NCBI RefSeq assembly: GCF_018362975.1
Contig: NZ_CP074371.1
Coordinates: forward strand, 6,076,001 to 6,140,000
Direction: 5' to 3'
DNA from: Nocardia tengchongensis
Lineage (GTDB): Bacteria; Actinomycetota; Actinomycetes; Mycobacteriales; Mycobacteriaceae
Length of the DNA stretch: 64,000 nucleotides
Position numbers and translations under genes: made by a program. Under the pieces are notes generated by a model. It did not search any database. It was given only the letters and a program-made list of their open reading frames with translations, and was not told the origin of the DNA. Shown in pieces: positions 1 through 9,995 of this stretch. Position 1 is the stretch's first letter; the number at the start of each line of letters is the position of its first letter.

Positions 1-656
1 CCGCGCACGATGCGTTCGGCGATCTCGCCGGGCACCTCGATGCCGAGTTCGCGCTGCAGCATGTCGGGCAGCTCCGCGACCGCGGATTCGGACTGCTGGG
101 CGATGCCGTCGACCCGGTGCACCACGTCGACGCGGCGCAGCAGGGCCACGAAGTCGGCCTCGCGTCCGACGGTCGCGGCGTGCATGCGGCCCAGGGCCTG
201 CGCGAACGCCATGAGCGCGTTGCGCTTGTTGGGCTCGACCCCGGACTGCAGGACCGCGGTGAGGGAGAGGTTCTCGCCGAGGTCGCTGAGAATGAGCAGA
301 CGGCCGGGCAGGCTGTAGCCCAATAAGTAGGCACCGGGGCGGTGGTCGCGTCCGAGGGCGGTGGTGAATTGGTACGAGACCGCCTCGCGGAGGAATGCGG
401 AATCGATGCTGGCGACCCCGGGCGCCATGCCACCGGTACGTCGCTGCGACGCCGGACCCGCCACCTGCTTCACAATGAGTGTGCGAGGGAGCGAGAAGGC
501 GTTCTCCGCAACGCGGACACGTAGGACCGTCGTCCTACCACTGCCGCTGAGCTCCATGGGATCACTCAGCTTCACCGCAGCACCCATTCGCTTTGTGAGC
601 AACTGTTGTGCCGCGGACACGACTTCGGCGGCGCGTTCGGCCAATAGTGCGGTCAT
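1..656 (-). CDS. Phosphotransferase-like protein (APH/kinase-like fold), 3' end cut by the window edge
   Basis: The reading frame is open from an ATG at 656 to the window edge, giving 218 residues with no stop. The N-terminal part has a glycine-containing turn followed by a lysine-bearing strand (LIVKQVAG). A later segment (LILSDLGEN) and an ALGRMHAATVGRE helix look like the hinge and start of the C-lobe of aminoglycoside-phosphotransferase-type kinases. The catalytic HxD motif would lie outside the window, so activity and substrate cannot be judged. The gene is divergent from the membrane protein at 853 across a 196-bp spacer. No strong ribosome binding site precedes the ATG. The family call rests on overall pattern only. 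Confidence 0.55.
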   Translation of the reverse strand, partial: MTALLAERAAEVVSAAQQLLTKRMGAAVKLSDPMELSGSGRTTVLRVRVAENAFSLPRTLIVKQVAGPASQRRTGGMAPGVASIDSAFLREAVSYQFTTALGRDHRPGAYLLGYSLPGRLLILSDLGENLSLTAVLQSGVEPNKRNALMAFAQALGRMHAATVGREADFVALLRRVDVVHRVDGIAQQSESAVAELPDMLQRELGIEVPGEIAERIVR

Positions 657-757
657 CGGAACCCAAGTTACTCCCGTCAGGTCACTTTCAGCGAGCGGTT
701 GCACAACCTTTCGCGCGTCGGACGGCGTGTCTTTGTGAAGGGTTTGCCCACGCGGCG

Positions 758-778
758 CTGGTTGCTTGACACAACCAG
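758..778. promoter_or_regulatory. Inverted repeat overlapping a TTGACA -35 box
   Basis: Two perfect 7-bp arms, CTGGTTG and CAACCAG, flank a 7-bp spacer that contains TTGACA (766-771), a consensus -35 hexamer reading rightward. It lies in the divergent spacer between the phosphotransferase-like gene and the rightward membrane protein gene. No good -10 box is seen at 17 bp, so this is a candidate operator or promoter rather than a firm one. Confidence 0.3.
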
Positions 779-852
779 CGGGGTCTAGTTGTCTCATGGA
801 TCAACTGCTGTGCGCCACACCGTAAACCGGGAAATGTGAAAGGCTTGCGACC

Positions 853-1906
853 ATGACTGGCACGCCGCCCTCAGCACCGTACGATCCCTCCGGCGACCGT
901 CCCGTCGCCAGCGGCGGCGAACAGTACCCACCGCACACCGTCAGCACCAAAACCCCGAGCCTGCAGCGGTTTCCGGCGCGCCCGAGCCGGTTCCGGCGCC
1001 CAGCCGCCACCAGCTGCCCGGCCTCGCCGGGTACCCGCAGTTCGACGGACCCGGCGCCGCGCAGTACGGCAGCGAGCCCGTGGAACCTCCGCCGGCGCTG
1101 ACCCCGCAATCGGGCGTGCCACACGCACCGCCGGGTTTCGGCGGCGGCGTGCCGCCGCAGTTGCCGCCGGCGCGATGCCGGCGGGCAATCCGCCTCCGCC
1201 GGGCGGCTTCCCGCCCGGTTCCATGCCGCCGCCCGCCGCGGGCCCGGCCACCGAACCCGTCCCGCAACAGTCCTACGCCCCGCCGCGCGAGAAGCTCGAT
1301 GTCGGCGGGGCCCTCACCTACGGCTGGGATCGGTTCCGGCTCAATCCCGTTCCGTGGGTCGGAATGGTACTGATCGGTCTCATCGCCTGGCTGCTCGTCA
1401 CCCTGCTGGTGAGAATCGTTGACATCCAGTCGCTGTCGGCGGTCGTGCTGCTGTTCGCGGTGGCGTCGCTGGTGGTGTGGCTGCTGCAGGCCGCGATGAT
1501 CCGCGGCGCGCTCTACGAGACCGACGGCACCCCACCCGATTTCCCGGCCTTCTTCGGATTCGTGAACGCCGGCAATGTGCTCATCACCGCGCTCATCGTG
1601 TTCGCGGCGTGCTTCCTGGCCTCGATCGCGTGCCTGTTCCCGGCGGTCATCGTGGGCGTTTTGTGCATGTTCGCGCTGCATTTCGTGATCGATCAGGACC
1701 AGAACCCGATCGCCGCTGTCCAATCCAGCGCGCGACTGGTGATCGCCAATGCGCTGCAGGTGTCGCTGCTGGCGCTGGCGGTGCTGCTGATGACGGTGGT
1801 CGGCACGCTGTTCTGCGGTCTGGGTCTGCTCATCGCGGGACCGATGACGGCGATCGCCACCACCTACGCCTACCGCAACCTCACCGGCCGGCTCGTCGTG
1901 TACTGA
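853..1906 (+). CDS. Membrane protein with a proline-rich cytoplasmic N-terminus (two apparent frameshifts)
   Basis: The start (ATG 853, after GAAAGG) opens a Gly/Pro-rich stretch. That stretch continues in a second frame from about 941 to 1170 and in a third frame from about 1175 to the stop at 1904-1906. Each shift matches one missing base in G/C-rich sequence, and the amino-acid style (PPGGFPP, PPPALTP) is continuous across both breaks, so this is probably one gene. The C-terminal 190 residues begin with a KLDVGGALTYGWDRF segment and then show about five hydrophobic helices, as in actinobacterial YciC/DUF-type membrane proteins with disordered Pro-rich tails. The function is not known. It converges on aspS across a strong hairpin. 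Confidence 0.6.
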
Positions 1907-1934
1907 GTTCCCGACCGCAACCCACCACATAACC

Positions 1935-1970
1935 AGCGACGCCGCCCTGCATCAGCAGGGCGGCGTCGCT
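1935..1970. terminator. Bidirectional terminator hairpin between convergent genes
   Basis: A perfect 16-bp stem (left arm AGCGACGCCGCCCTGC) with loop ATCA lies between the stop of the membrane protein gene at 1906 and the stop of aspS at 1989. It is placed to serve both convergent genes. Confidence 0.8.
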
Positions 1971-1988
1971 ATCGGACGGCGGTCGAGG

Positions 1989-3782
1989 CTACTTGGCCTC
2001 TTCCTTCACCGGGTTGCCGTTCGCGTCGAGCTTGGCGTTGAGGCCCGCTTCCTGACGCTGCTGCAGGGTGATCGGGGTGGGCGCGTCGGTCAGCGGGTCG
2101 ACGCCGCCGCCCGACTTCGGGAACGCGATGACCTCACGGATGGAGTCCATCCCGGCCAGCAGCGCGGTGATGCGGTCCCAGCCGAAGGCGATGCCGCCCA
2201 TGGGCGGAGCGCCGAAGGAGAAGGCGTCGAGCAGGAAGCCGAACTTGTCCTGCGCCTCCTCCTCGCCGATGCCCATCACCTGGAACACCCGCTCCTGCAC
2301 GTCGCGGCGGTGGATACGGATCGAGCCGCCGCCGATCTCGTTGCCGTTGCAGACGATGTCGTAGGCGTAGGCCAGCGCCGACGCCGGGTCGGTGTCGAAG
2401 GTGGCCAGGTGCTCGGGCTTGGGCGAGGTGAACGCGTGGTGCACCGCGGTCCAGGCCGAATAGCCCAGGGCCACATCGCCGCTGGCGGTGGCGTCGGCGG
2501 TGGGCTCGAACATCGGGGCGTCGACGATCCAGACGAAGGCCCAGGCGTTCTCGTCGATGAGGCCGCACTTGCGGGCGATCTCACCGCGGGCCGCGCCCAG
2601 CAGCGCCCGGCTCGACTTCTGGTCGCCGGCCGCGAAGAACACGCAGTCGCCGGGCTCGGCGCCGACCTGCTTGGCCAGGCCGTCGCGCTCGGCGTCGGTC
2701 AGGTTCTTGGCGACCGGGCCGCCGAGGGTGCCGTCCTCGTTGAAGGTGATGTAGGCCAGGCCCTTGGCGCCGCGCTGCTTGGCCCACTCCTGCCAGGCAT
2801 CGAACTGGCGGCGCGGCTGCGAGGCGCCGCCGGGCATGACGACCGCACCGACGTAGGGAGCCTGGAACACGCGGAAGGACGTGTCCGCGAAGTACTCCAT
2901 CATCTCGGTGATCTCGACCTCGAACCGCAGGTCCGGCTTGTCGGAACCGTAGCGGCGCATGGCGTCGGCGTAGGTCATGTGCGGGATCGGGGTGACGATC
3001 TCATGGCCGACCAGCTTCCACAGCGCGGTCAGGATGTCCTCGGCCAGCAGGATGACGTCTTCCTGCTCGACGAAGCTCATCTCGATGTCGAGCTGGGTGA
3101 ACTCCGGCTGGCGGTCGGCGCGGAAGTCCTCGTCGCGGTAGCAGCGCGCGATCTGGAAGTAGCGCTCGATGCCGCCGACCATGAGCAGCTGCTTGAACAG
3201 CTGCGGGGACTGCGGCAGGGCATAGAACTTGCCGGGCGCCAGGCGGGCCGGGACCAGGAAGTCGCGCGCGCCCTCGGGGGTGGAGCGCGTCATGGTCGGC
3301 GTCTCGACCTCGATGAAGGCATGCTTGGCCAGCACCTCGCGGGCGGCCGAGTTCACCTTGGAGCGCAGCCGGATCGCGTGCGCCGGGCCTTCGCGGCGCA
3401 GGTCCAGGTAGCGGTACTTGAGGCGGGCTTCCTCGCCGGGCTCGTCGTCGAGCTGGAACGGCAGCGGCGCGGCCTCGTTGAGCACCTCGAGCGCGGTCAC
3501 GTTGACCTCGATGGCGCCGGTCGGCAGGTTCGGGTTCTCGCTGCCCTCGGGGCGGTTCTCGACCACGCCGGTGACCTTCACGACGAACTCGTTGCGCAGC
3601 TTGTGGGCGGCCTCCGCGGGCTCGCCTTCACGGAAGACGGCCTGGGACACACCCGAAGCATCACGCAGATCGATGAAGATCACGCCACCGTGGTCTCGCC
3701 GCCGGGCCACCCAGCCGGTGAGGGTGACGGTCTGACCGGCGTGCTCGCTTCGCAGCGAACCAGCCAAGTGGGTGCGCAGCAC
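1989..3782 (-). CDS. aspS: Aspartyl-tRNA synthetase
   Basis: A 597-residue class II synthetase of bacterial length. The start is the GTG at 3782, preceded by AAGGA. It gives the usual [10 protein letters not shown] opening of actinobacterial AspRS, whereas upstream in-frame starts give non-homologous sequence. Order of domains: N-terminal OB-fold anticodon-binding domain ([22 protein letters not shown], given here only as the segment around residues 20-40), catalytic core with motif 2 ([19 protein letters not shown] region), a GAD insertion in the middle, and motif 3 near the C-terminus (GIAFGWDRI). Enzymes of this type in actinobacteria lacking AsnRS/GlnRS are often non-discriminating Asp/Asn charging enzymes. 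The sequence here was not tested for that. The gene is divergent from the metallopeptidase at 3903. Confidence 0.96.
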   Translation of the reverse strand: MLRTHLAGSLRSEHAGQTVTLTGWVARRRDHGGVIFIDLRDASGVSQAVFREGEPAEAAHKLRNEFVVKVTGVVENRPEGSENPNLPTGAIEVNVTALEVLNEAAPLPFQLDDEPGEEARLKYRYLDLRREGPAHAIRLRSKVNSAAREVLAKHAFIEVETPTMTRSTPEGARDFLVPARLAPGKFYALPQSPQLFKQLLMVGGIERYFQIARCYRDEDFRADRQPEFTQLDIEMSFVEQEDVILLAEDILTALWKLVGHEIVTPIPHMTYADAMRRYGSDKPDLRFEVEITEMMEYFADTSFRVFQAPYVGAVVMPGGASQPRRQFDAWQEWAKQRGAKGLAYITFNEDGTLGGPVAKNLTDAERDGLAKQVGAEPGDCVFFAAGDQKSSRALLGAARGEIARKCGLIDENAWAFVWIVDAPMFEPTADATASGDVALGYSAWTAVHHAFTSPKPEHLATFDTDPASALAYAYDIVCNGNEIGGGSIRIHRRDVQERVFQVMGIGEEEAQDKFGFLLDAFSFGAPPMGGIAFGWDRITALLAGMDSIREVIAFPKSGGGVDPLTDAPTPITLQQRQEAGLNAKLDANGNPVKEEAK

Positions 3783-3902
3783 GGGATTCCTTTCGACGGG
3801 ACTCGAAGCACCGGTGCGGGTGACCAGGTGCAGACCCATCGTAGAGAGACACGTGCGGCGAGTGGAAACCGATATCCGCTCGCCCGTGTCAGAGTGATAC
3901 GC

Positions 3903-4821
3903 ATGACCTTCAACGAGGGCCTGCAAATCGACCCGAACCGGGTGAGTGGCGGCGGTGGACCCGGACTGGGCGGCGGCTTGGCTCTCGGCGGCGGCGCGCT
4001 GGGCATCATCGCACTGATCGCGTCCCTACTACTCGGCGGCGATCCGGGCAGCATCCTGGGCCAGTTCACCGGTGCGGACTCCAATGCCAAGTCGGGTGCG
4101 GCCACCACCCCCGAACATTGCAAGACCGGCGCGGACGCCAACAAGTACGTGGACTGCCGCGTGATCGCCACCGTCCAGAGCCTGGACAACGTGTGGGGCA
4201 CCGAGCTGCCCAAGCAGACCGGCCGCAAATACGTGGCCCCGAAGGTCACCCTGTTCTCCGGCGCGGTGAACACCGGATGCGGGCGCGCGTCCTCGGCGGT
4301 GGGCCCGTTCTACTGCCCCGCCGATCAGACCGCCTACTTCGACACCAGCTTCTTCCAGGAACTGGTCGACCGCTTCGGCTCCAGCGGCGGTCCCTGGCCC
4401 AGGAGTACGTGGTGGCCCACGAGTTCGGCCACCACATCCAGAACCAGCTCGGCGACATCAACAAGGCCCAGCGTGACCCGAAGGGCCCGACCTCCGGCGC
4501 GGTCCGCACCGAGCTGCAGGCCGACTGCTACGCCGGCGTCTGGGCCGCCTACGCCGACAAGCTCCCCGCCCCGGCGGCGGCCAGCCCTTCCTGAAGCCAT
4601 TGACCGACAACGACATCCGCGACGCGCTCTCCGCCGCCTCCGCCGTCGGCGACGACCGTATCCAGAAGGCCTCCACCGGCCGGGTCAACCCCGAAGCCTG
4701 GACCCACGGCTCCTCCGAGGAACGCCAGAAGTGGTTCCTGACCGGATACAAGACCGGCCAGGTCAAGGCGTGCGACACCTACTCGGCACCGGACCTGGGC
4801 AACCCGCCCGGCCTGCGCTGA
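3903..4821 (+). CDS. Membrane-anchored neutral zinc metallopeptidase, YpfJ family (two frameshifts)
   Basis: Counterpart of M. tuberculosis Rv2575, which also sits beside aspS. The N-terminus is Gly-rich ([12 protein letters not shown]) followed by one membrane helix (residues 28-46), then an extracytoplasmic domain. The zinc motif HEFGHH is intact (near 4420), followed by ELQADCYAG, which carries the downstream glutamate ligand typical of this family. The reading frame breaks twice. At 4392-4394 a C-run is one base short (GGP-LAQE). Near 4572 a second base is missing before [13 protein letters not shown]. Conservation on both sides argues for one intact gene in the living organism. The substrate is unknown in this family. 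Confidence 0.8.
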
Positions 4822-5231
4822 CCCACTCTCTCCCCCCCCCCGGAGGTCCCCGTCCGTATTCGGCCGGGGACCTCGGCATTTTCCCTGCACACCCGATTCC
4901 ACCGTGACGGCCCGCTACACGGCACCGGGCCGACGAGACGGCCGCTTCCCCACCCGATCGCGCCGAGCACCAACCGCCGAATTCTGCCGAGAGGGCACCC
5001 GGGCCGAGAGAATGTCTCGCCTCACGATGTCGGCGCGGTGGCCGGTGGCAGGACCGCCCGGCGTCGAATCTGGGTGGCGAGTGGCCACCGCCACGAGCGA
5101 ATTCGGGCGAATGCCGCGAGCCGCGCCCGTTGCCGGTGCGGCGTCGGCGTGGCACTCGGCGGCGAGCTGGGCGCGGGGGAACAATCTGCGGGCGGCGGGC
5201 GGACGCCCGCAAGGGAAGTCGGAGGGATGCG

Positions 5232-5772
5232 ATGGGAACGGCAGCGGTGGCAGGACATTTCGGCAGGACGGCGCTCGGCAGCGCGGTCCGGAGGCACGGG
5301 CGGCGAGCCGCGCTGGCGGCGATGTGTGCGGTGCTGCTCACGGGTGCGGGCGGATTCGCGGGCGCGGACCCCACTCCCCCGCCTTCGGTGGCGTTGTTCA
5401 CTCTCACGGCCATGCCCGCGGACTGGCAGTCGCGCACCGACCTGCGGCCGGTCCTCCAGGTGCAGCCGGACGGGCGCGCGGTGAAGCGGGCCGACGCCGG
5501 CGCGCAGCCGGTGAACGGGAAGGTGCCCGCCGATGTGCTGGCCGCGGCGGCGACCGAGGTGAAGGCGCTGGTCACCGTCGACATGGGCACCCCGGATGCC
5601 ACCGACAAGGGGACCTCGATCATCGATTACATGCCCGAAGCCCGCGACCAGGATCTGCATCTGATCGTGTACGCCCGAACTCACCGACGGGCTCACCGAC
5701 GAACAGAAGGCGTCCCGCAAGCGCTTCGACGATCTGTTCGCCCGCTTGCTGAACGCCTTCGTTCCGTCCTGA
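5232..5772 (+). CDS. Exported protein, signal peptide present (frameshift near 5677)
   Basis: ATG 5232 follows GGAGGG at 5221-5226. The first 45 residues are a basic n-region (VRRHGRRAALA), a hydrophobic core (MCAVLLTGAGG) and an AGA-D cleavage site, a typical Sec signal peptide. The mature part is about 130 residues with no domain I recognise. After LHLIVYA the coding pattern continues in another frame (ELTDGLTDEQKASRKRFDD) to the stop at 5770-5772, implying one extra or two missing C bases near 5677. It is convergent with korB, with only 10 bp between the stops. The product is hypothetical. Confidence 0.55.
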
Positions 5773-5782
5773 CGGCGAAAAC

Positions 5783-6862
5783 CTATCCGACCGTCCAGGT
5801 TTCGCGGCCGGTGAGCAGCTCCTGCAGGGAGTCCGGGCTCACCGGTTTGCGTTCGGCGGCGACGCCCAGCTGCGCCCGGACCCCGTCGTCGTAGGTGGGC
5901 CGGGCGACACTGCGGAAGACGCCGGTGACCACGTGGGTGAGGTCCTGGTCGGACAGTCGCGACAGGGCGTAGGCGTATTCGGGGTGGTCGGTGTAGGCGT
6001 CGTGCACGACGATGTCGGACTCGGCGACGCTGTCGGCCTTGGCCACCCGCAACCCGAAACCGTCACGGACCACCGCGAATTCGCTGTCCGCGCCGAAGCG
6101 GATGGGCTGCCCGTGCCGCAGCCGGACCAGGTGCGATTCGGCGTTCTCGCGGCGCAGGGCGTCGAAGGAGCCGTCGTTGAAGATCGGGCAGTCCTGCAGG
6201 ATCTCCACGAACGAGGTGCCGCGGTGCTCGGCGGCGGCCCGCAGCACCTCGGTGAGCCCGGCCCGGTCGGAGTCCAGGGCCCGGGCGGCGAAGGTGGCTT
6301 CGGCGCCGAGCGCCACCGACAGGGTGTTGAACGGGTGGTCGATCGAGCCCATCGGGGTGGATTTGGTGACCTTGCCGGTTTCCGAGGTCGGCGAGTACTG
6401 GCCCTTGGTGAGGCCGTAGATCCGGTTGTTGAACAGCAGGATCGTCATGTTCACATTGCGGCGCAGCGCGTGGATGAGGTGATTGCCGCCGATGGACAAC
6501 GCGTCGCCGTCCCCGGTCACCACCCAGACCGACAGGTCGGGCCGGGTGACGGCCATGCCGGTGGCGATGGCCGGGGCGCGCCCGTGGATGGAGTGGATCC
6601 CGTACGCCTCCAGGTAGTACGGGAACCGGCTCGAGCAGCCGATCCCGGAGACGAACATCAGGTTCTCGCGTTTGAGACCCAAGTCGGCGAGGAAGCCGCG
6701 CACAGTGGCGAGAATGACGTAATCGCCGCAGCCGGGGCACCAGCGCACCTCCTGATCGGAGGTGTAGTCCTTGGCCTTCTGCGGGCCCACCGCCTCCGGG
6801 ACGCCGGACAGGCCGGTGAGCCCCAGATCGGCTCCCACGAACGGGTTTTCGAGAATGGTCAT
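5783..6862 (-). CDS. korB: 2-oxoglutarate:ferredoxin oxidoreductase, beta (TPP-binding) subunit
   Basis: 359 residues. It carries the CPGCGDY motif near the N-terminus and the thiamine-diphosphate/Mg2+ signature GDGDALSIGGNH, followed by NNRIYGLTKGQ, which is typical of KorB/PorB subunits. With KorA it converts 2-oxoglutarate to succinyl-CoA while reducing ferredoxin, the alternative to the classical dehydrogenase in mycobacteria (Rv2454c-Rv2455c). The ATG overlaps the korA stop in an ATGA, so the pair is translationally coupled and korA is upstream. No iron-sulfur cluster domain is fused here, as in the mycobacterial enzyme. Confidence 0.93.
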   Translation of the reverse strand: MTILENPFVGADLGLTGLSGVPEAVGPQKAKDYTSDQEVRWCPGCGDYVILATVRGFLADLGLKRENLMFVSGIGCSSRFPYYLEAYGIHSIHGRAPAIATGMAVTRPDLSVWVVTGDGDALSIGGNHLIHALRRNVNMTILLFNNRIYGLTKGQYSPTSETGKVTKSTPMGSIDHPFNTLSVALGAEATFAARALDSDRAGLTEVLRAAAEHRGTSFVEILQDCPIFNDGSFDALRRENAESHLVRLRHGQPIRFGADSEFAVVRDGFGLRVAKADSVAESDIVVHDAYTDHPEYAYALSRLSDQDLTHVVTGVFRSVARPTYDDGVRAQLGVAAERKPVSPDSLQELLTGRETWTVG

Positions 6863-8841
6863 CACTTGCCCCCTGGGGTGCGGTAGGTCGCGCGGGCTCG
6901 GGCGGCGAAGGCCTTGGCCTGTTCCATCTCGGCGATGGAGCCGTCGAGGGCCGCGTCGATGACGCCGACCAGTTCTTGTGCTTGGAATGCGGTGCCCGCC
7001 ACCTTGGTCCACGGCTGCACGTCGACGAGGTAGCGGGCGCGCAGCAGCATCGCCAGCTGGCCGCCGTTCATCTCCGGGCAGACCACGGTGCGGTAGCGGC
7101 GCAGGACCTCGCCGAGGTTGGGCGGGAAGGGATTCAGATGCCGCAGGTGCGCCTGCGCCACCGGCACCCCGCGCCGCCGGGCCCGCCGGCACGCCTCGCC
7201 GATCGGCCCGTAGGAGCTCCCCCAGCCAATAAGCAGCAGTTCGGCGTGTTCGCCGGGATCGTCGACCACCAGGTCGGGCACCGTGATGCCGTCGATCTTG
7301 GCCTGCCGCAGCCGGACCATGAGTTCGTGGTTGGCCGGTTCGTAGGAGATATTGCCGCTGCCGTCGGCCTTTTCGAGGCCGCCGATGCGGTGGGCGCGGC
7401 CCGCGGTGCCGGGCACCGCGAGCGGGCGGGCCAGAGTTTCCGGGTCGCGCGCGTAGGGCTGGAACGAATCGCCCTCGGCCGCCTCGGGTTCGAAGGCCGG
7501 ATCGATCGGGGCGAGCTGCTCGACCCGCGGAATCGCCCACGGCTCGGAGCCATTGGCGATGGCGCCGTCGGAGAGCAGCAGGACCGGGGTGCGGTAGGTG
7601 AGGGCGATGCGGGCGGCCTCCACGGCCGCGTCGAAACAGTCCGCGGGCGAGCGCGGCGCGACCACGGGCACCGGGGATTCGCCGTTGCGCCCGTAGAGCG
7701 CCTGCAGCAGATCGGCCTGTTCGGTCTTGGTGGGCAGACCTGTGGACGGGCCGCCGCGCTGCACGTCGATGATCACCAGCGGCAGCTCGGTCATGACGGC
7801 CAGGCCGATGGTCTCGCTCTTGAGCGCGAGCCCGGGCCCTGAGGTACTGGTCACCCCGAGCGCGCCGCCGAGCGCGGCCCCCAGCGCCGCCCCGATGCCC
7901 GCGATCTCGTCCTCGGCCTGGAAGGTGGTGACGCCGAAGTTCTTGTGTTTGCTCAGTTCGTGCAGGATGTCCGAGGCCGGGGTGATCGGGTAGGTGCCCA
8001 GGAACACTGGCAGCCCGGACAGCTGCCCGGCGGTGACGATGCCGTAGGCGAGGGCGGTGTTCCCGGTGATCTGCCGGTAGGTGCCCGCCGGCAGCGTCGC
8101 GGGAGCAATTTCGTAGGTGGTGGCGAAGGCTTCGGTGGTTTCGCCGTAATTCCACCCTGCCCGGAATGCGAGGATATTCGCTTGCGCGATATCGGGCGTG
8201 GCGGCGAATTTCTCCCGCATGAACTGTTCGGTGCCGCCGATCGGCCGCCCGTACATCCAGGACAGCAAGCCGAGCGCGAACATGTTCTTCGCGCGCTGCC
8301 CATCCTTTTTGCCCACACCGGTCGGTTCGGTTGCACCGAGGGTCAGCGACGTCATCGGGACCCGGTGCACCACGAAATCGGTCAACGTGTCATCGGTGAG
8401 CGGGTCACCGGCATACCCGACCTTGGCCAGCGCCCGTTTGGTGAATTCGTCCGTATTGACGATCACCGTCGCCCCGCGCGCCAAATCCTCCAGATTCGCC
8501 TTCAGCGCAGCGGGATTCATCGCGACCAGCACATCGGGCTGATCCCCGGCGGTCAGGATGTCGTAGTCCGCGATCTGGATCTGAAACGACGACACACCGG
8601 GCAGGGTGCCCTGGGGTGCGCGGATCTCGGCGGGGAAATTCGGTTGGGTGGCAAGATCATTGCCGAATGCGGCCGCCTCGTGCGTGAACCGGTCACCGGT
8701 GAGCTGCATGCCGTCACCGGAGTCGCCCGCGAAGCGGATGACGACCCGTTCCAGTTTCTCGACCGCCAATTTCCCTGTGCCGTCCCCGTTTCCGGCCGCC
8801 ACAGAGTTGTCATGCTCCACGGTGTCGTTTGACTGAACCAT
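6862..8841 (-). CDS. korA: 2-oxoglutarate:ferredoxin oxidoreductase, fused gamma-alpha subunit
   Basis: 659 residues. The N-terminal third is the gamma domain (FAGDSGDGMQLTG near residue 37). The central part is the pyrimidine domain with the TYPITPASDILHEL signature, and the C-terminal part is the transketolase C-like domain. This gamma-alpha fusion is the form found in M. tuberculosis KorA. The start at 8841 has AGGAAG 10 bases upstream. It forms a two-gene operon with korB. In M. tuberculosis korAB lies elsewhere (Rv2454c-Rv2455c), so its position beside the Rv2578c-like gene is a local rearrangement relative to that genome. Confidence 0.93.
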   Translation of the reverse strand: MVQSNDTVEHDNSVAAGNGDGTGKLAVEKLERVVIRFAGDSGDGMQLTGDRFTHEAAAFGNDLATQPNFPAEIRAPQGTLPGVSSFQIQIADYDILTAGDQPDVLVAMNPAALKANLEDLARGATVIVNTDEFTKRALAKVGYAGDPLTDDTLTDFVVHRVPMTSLTLGATEPTGVGKKDGQRAKNMFALGLLSWMYGRPIGGTEQFMREKFAATPDIAQANILAFRAGWNYGETTEAFATTYEIAPATLPAGTYRQITGNTALAYGIVTAGQLSGLPVFLGTYPITPASDILHELSKHKNFGVTTFQAEDEIAGIGAALGAALGGALGVTSTSGPGLALKSETIGLAVMTELPLVIIDVQRGGPSTGLPTKTEQADLLQALYGRNGESPVPVVAPRSPADCFDAAVEAARIALTYRTPVLLLSDGAIANGSEPWAIPRVEQLAPIDPAFEPEAAEGDSFQPYARDPETLARPLAVPGTAGRAHRIGGLEKADGSGNISYEPANHELMVRLRQAKIDGITVPDLVVDDPGEHAELLLIGWGSSYGPIGEACRRARRRGVPVAQAHLRHLNPFPPNLGEVLRRYRTVVCPEMNGGQLAMLLRARYLVDVQPWTKVAGTAFQAQELVGVIDAALDGSIAEMEQAKAFAARARATYRTPGGK

Positions 8842-8947
8842 GCGCGTGCATCACTTCCTCGTCAGATGTGAGGTACCAACGCCAAACTACTCCGCAATAT
8901 TCGCGACACACCCGTGAAGCGCAATGGTTTCGATCAAAGAACCGCCG

Positions 8948-9964
8948 TCAGGCGAACAACGCCAACTGCGGATCGGGCGTGTGCGATTCGACGGCGCGAA
9001 CCTCGGGCTCGGCCGGCCGATCACGGTTCAAACGGTGTTTCTCCAGCAACGGCTCGATTCGGCCGCGTAGCCACGCAGAATACTCCGGTGTCACCGAAGT
9101 TCCCCGACCATACAGTTGCCGGTAGCGACGCAACAGCGCCGGGTGGGCTTGGGCCAGCCATTGCAGGAACCAGCCGCGGGTGGAACCGCGTAGATGCATG
9201 GGGAATGCCGTGACCCGGTCGGCGCCGGCGTCGGCGATGGCGGCGAAGAGCGCGTCCAGATGGGCCTGGGAGTCGGTGAGGTACGGAATGACCGGGGCCA
9301 CCATGACATTCACGGCGAATCCGGCATCGGCGAGGGCGCGCACCAGTTCCAGCCGGGCCCGCGGCGACGGCGTGCCGGGCTCGAGCCCGTGGTGCAGTTC
9401 CTCGTCCAGGATGGCGATCGACACCGCCAGGTCCACGGGCACCTGCCCGGCCGCTTCGACCAGCAGCGGCAGGTCCCGGCGCAGCAGGGTGCCCTTGGTG
9501 AGGATGGAGAATCCGGTGCCGGACTCGGCGAGCGCGGTGATGATGCCCGGCATCAGCCGGTAGCGGCCCTCGGCGCGCTGGTAGGGATCGGTGTTCGTGC
9601 CCAGCGCCACCGTTTCCCGCCGCCACGACCGCTTGTGCAGTTCGCGACGCAGGATCGGGACCACATTGGTCTTGACCACGATCTGGGAGTCGAAGTCGGC
9701 GCCGGCGTCCAGGTCGAGGTACTCGTGGGTGCCGCGAGCGAAGCAGTAGCGGCAGGCGTGCGAGCACCCGCGCATGGGGTTGATGGTCCAGCCGAAGGGC
9801 AGCGTGCCGCTGTCGGGCACCCGGTTCAGAGCGCTCTTGCAGAGCACTTCGTGAAACGTGATGCCCTCGAATTCGGGTGTCTGCACGCTTCGGACGAAGC
9901 CCGCACGTTCGAGCCCGGGGAGTGCGCCGTCATCGGCGCCGAGGGTCTGCCTTTGCCACCGCAC
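8948..9964 (-). CDS. Radical SAM protein, Rv2578c-like (spore photoproduct lyase-like/SplB-type)
   Basis: 338 residues with the radical SAM cluster motif CSHACRYC around residue 67, preceded by PFGWTINPMRG and followed by ARGTHEYL, the pattern of the Rv2578c family. Start is a GTG at 9964. The C-terminus ends in PQLALFA, a short tail common in proteins of this family. The substrate is unknown. The conserved location between the metallopeptidase and hisS matches the mycobacterial order. No binding site for a regulator was recognised upstream. Confidence 0.85.
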   Translation of the reverse strand: MRWQRQTLGADDGALPGLERAGFVRSVQTPEFEGITFHEVLCKSALNRVPDSGTLPFGWTINPMRGCSHACRYCFARGTHEYLDLDAGADFDSQIVVKTNVVPILRRELHKRSWRRETVALGTNTDPYQRAEGRYRLMPGIITALAESGTGFSILTKGTLLRRDLPLLVEAAGQVPVDLAVSIAILDEELHHGLEPGTPSPRARLELVRALADAGFAVNVMVAPVIPYLTDSQAHLDALFAAIADAGADRVTAFPMHLRGSTRGWFLQWLAQAHPALLRRYRQLYGRGTSVTPEYSAWLRGRIEPLLEKHRLNRDRPAEPEVRAVESHTPDPQLALFA

Positions 9965-9995
9965 TACCCCAGTCGAACATGCGTTCTAACTACTG

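Noticed and set aside
2310..4907. Very long rightward open frame antisense to aspS
   Set aside because: It runs opposite a highly conserved gene, has Gly/Arg/Val-biased composition typical of antisense frames in high-GC DNA, and only its last third coincides with the real metallopeptidase.
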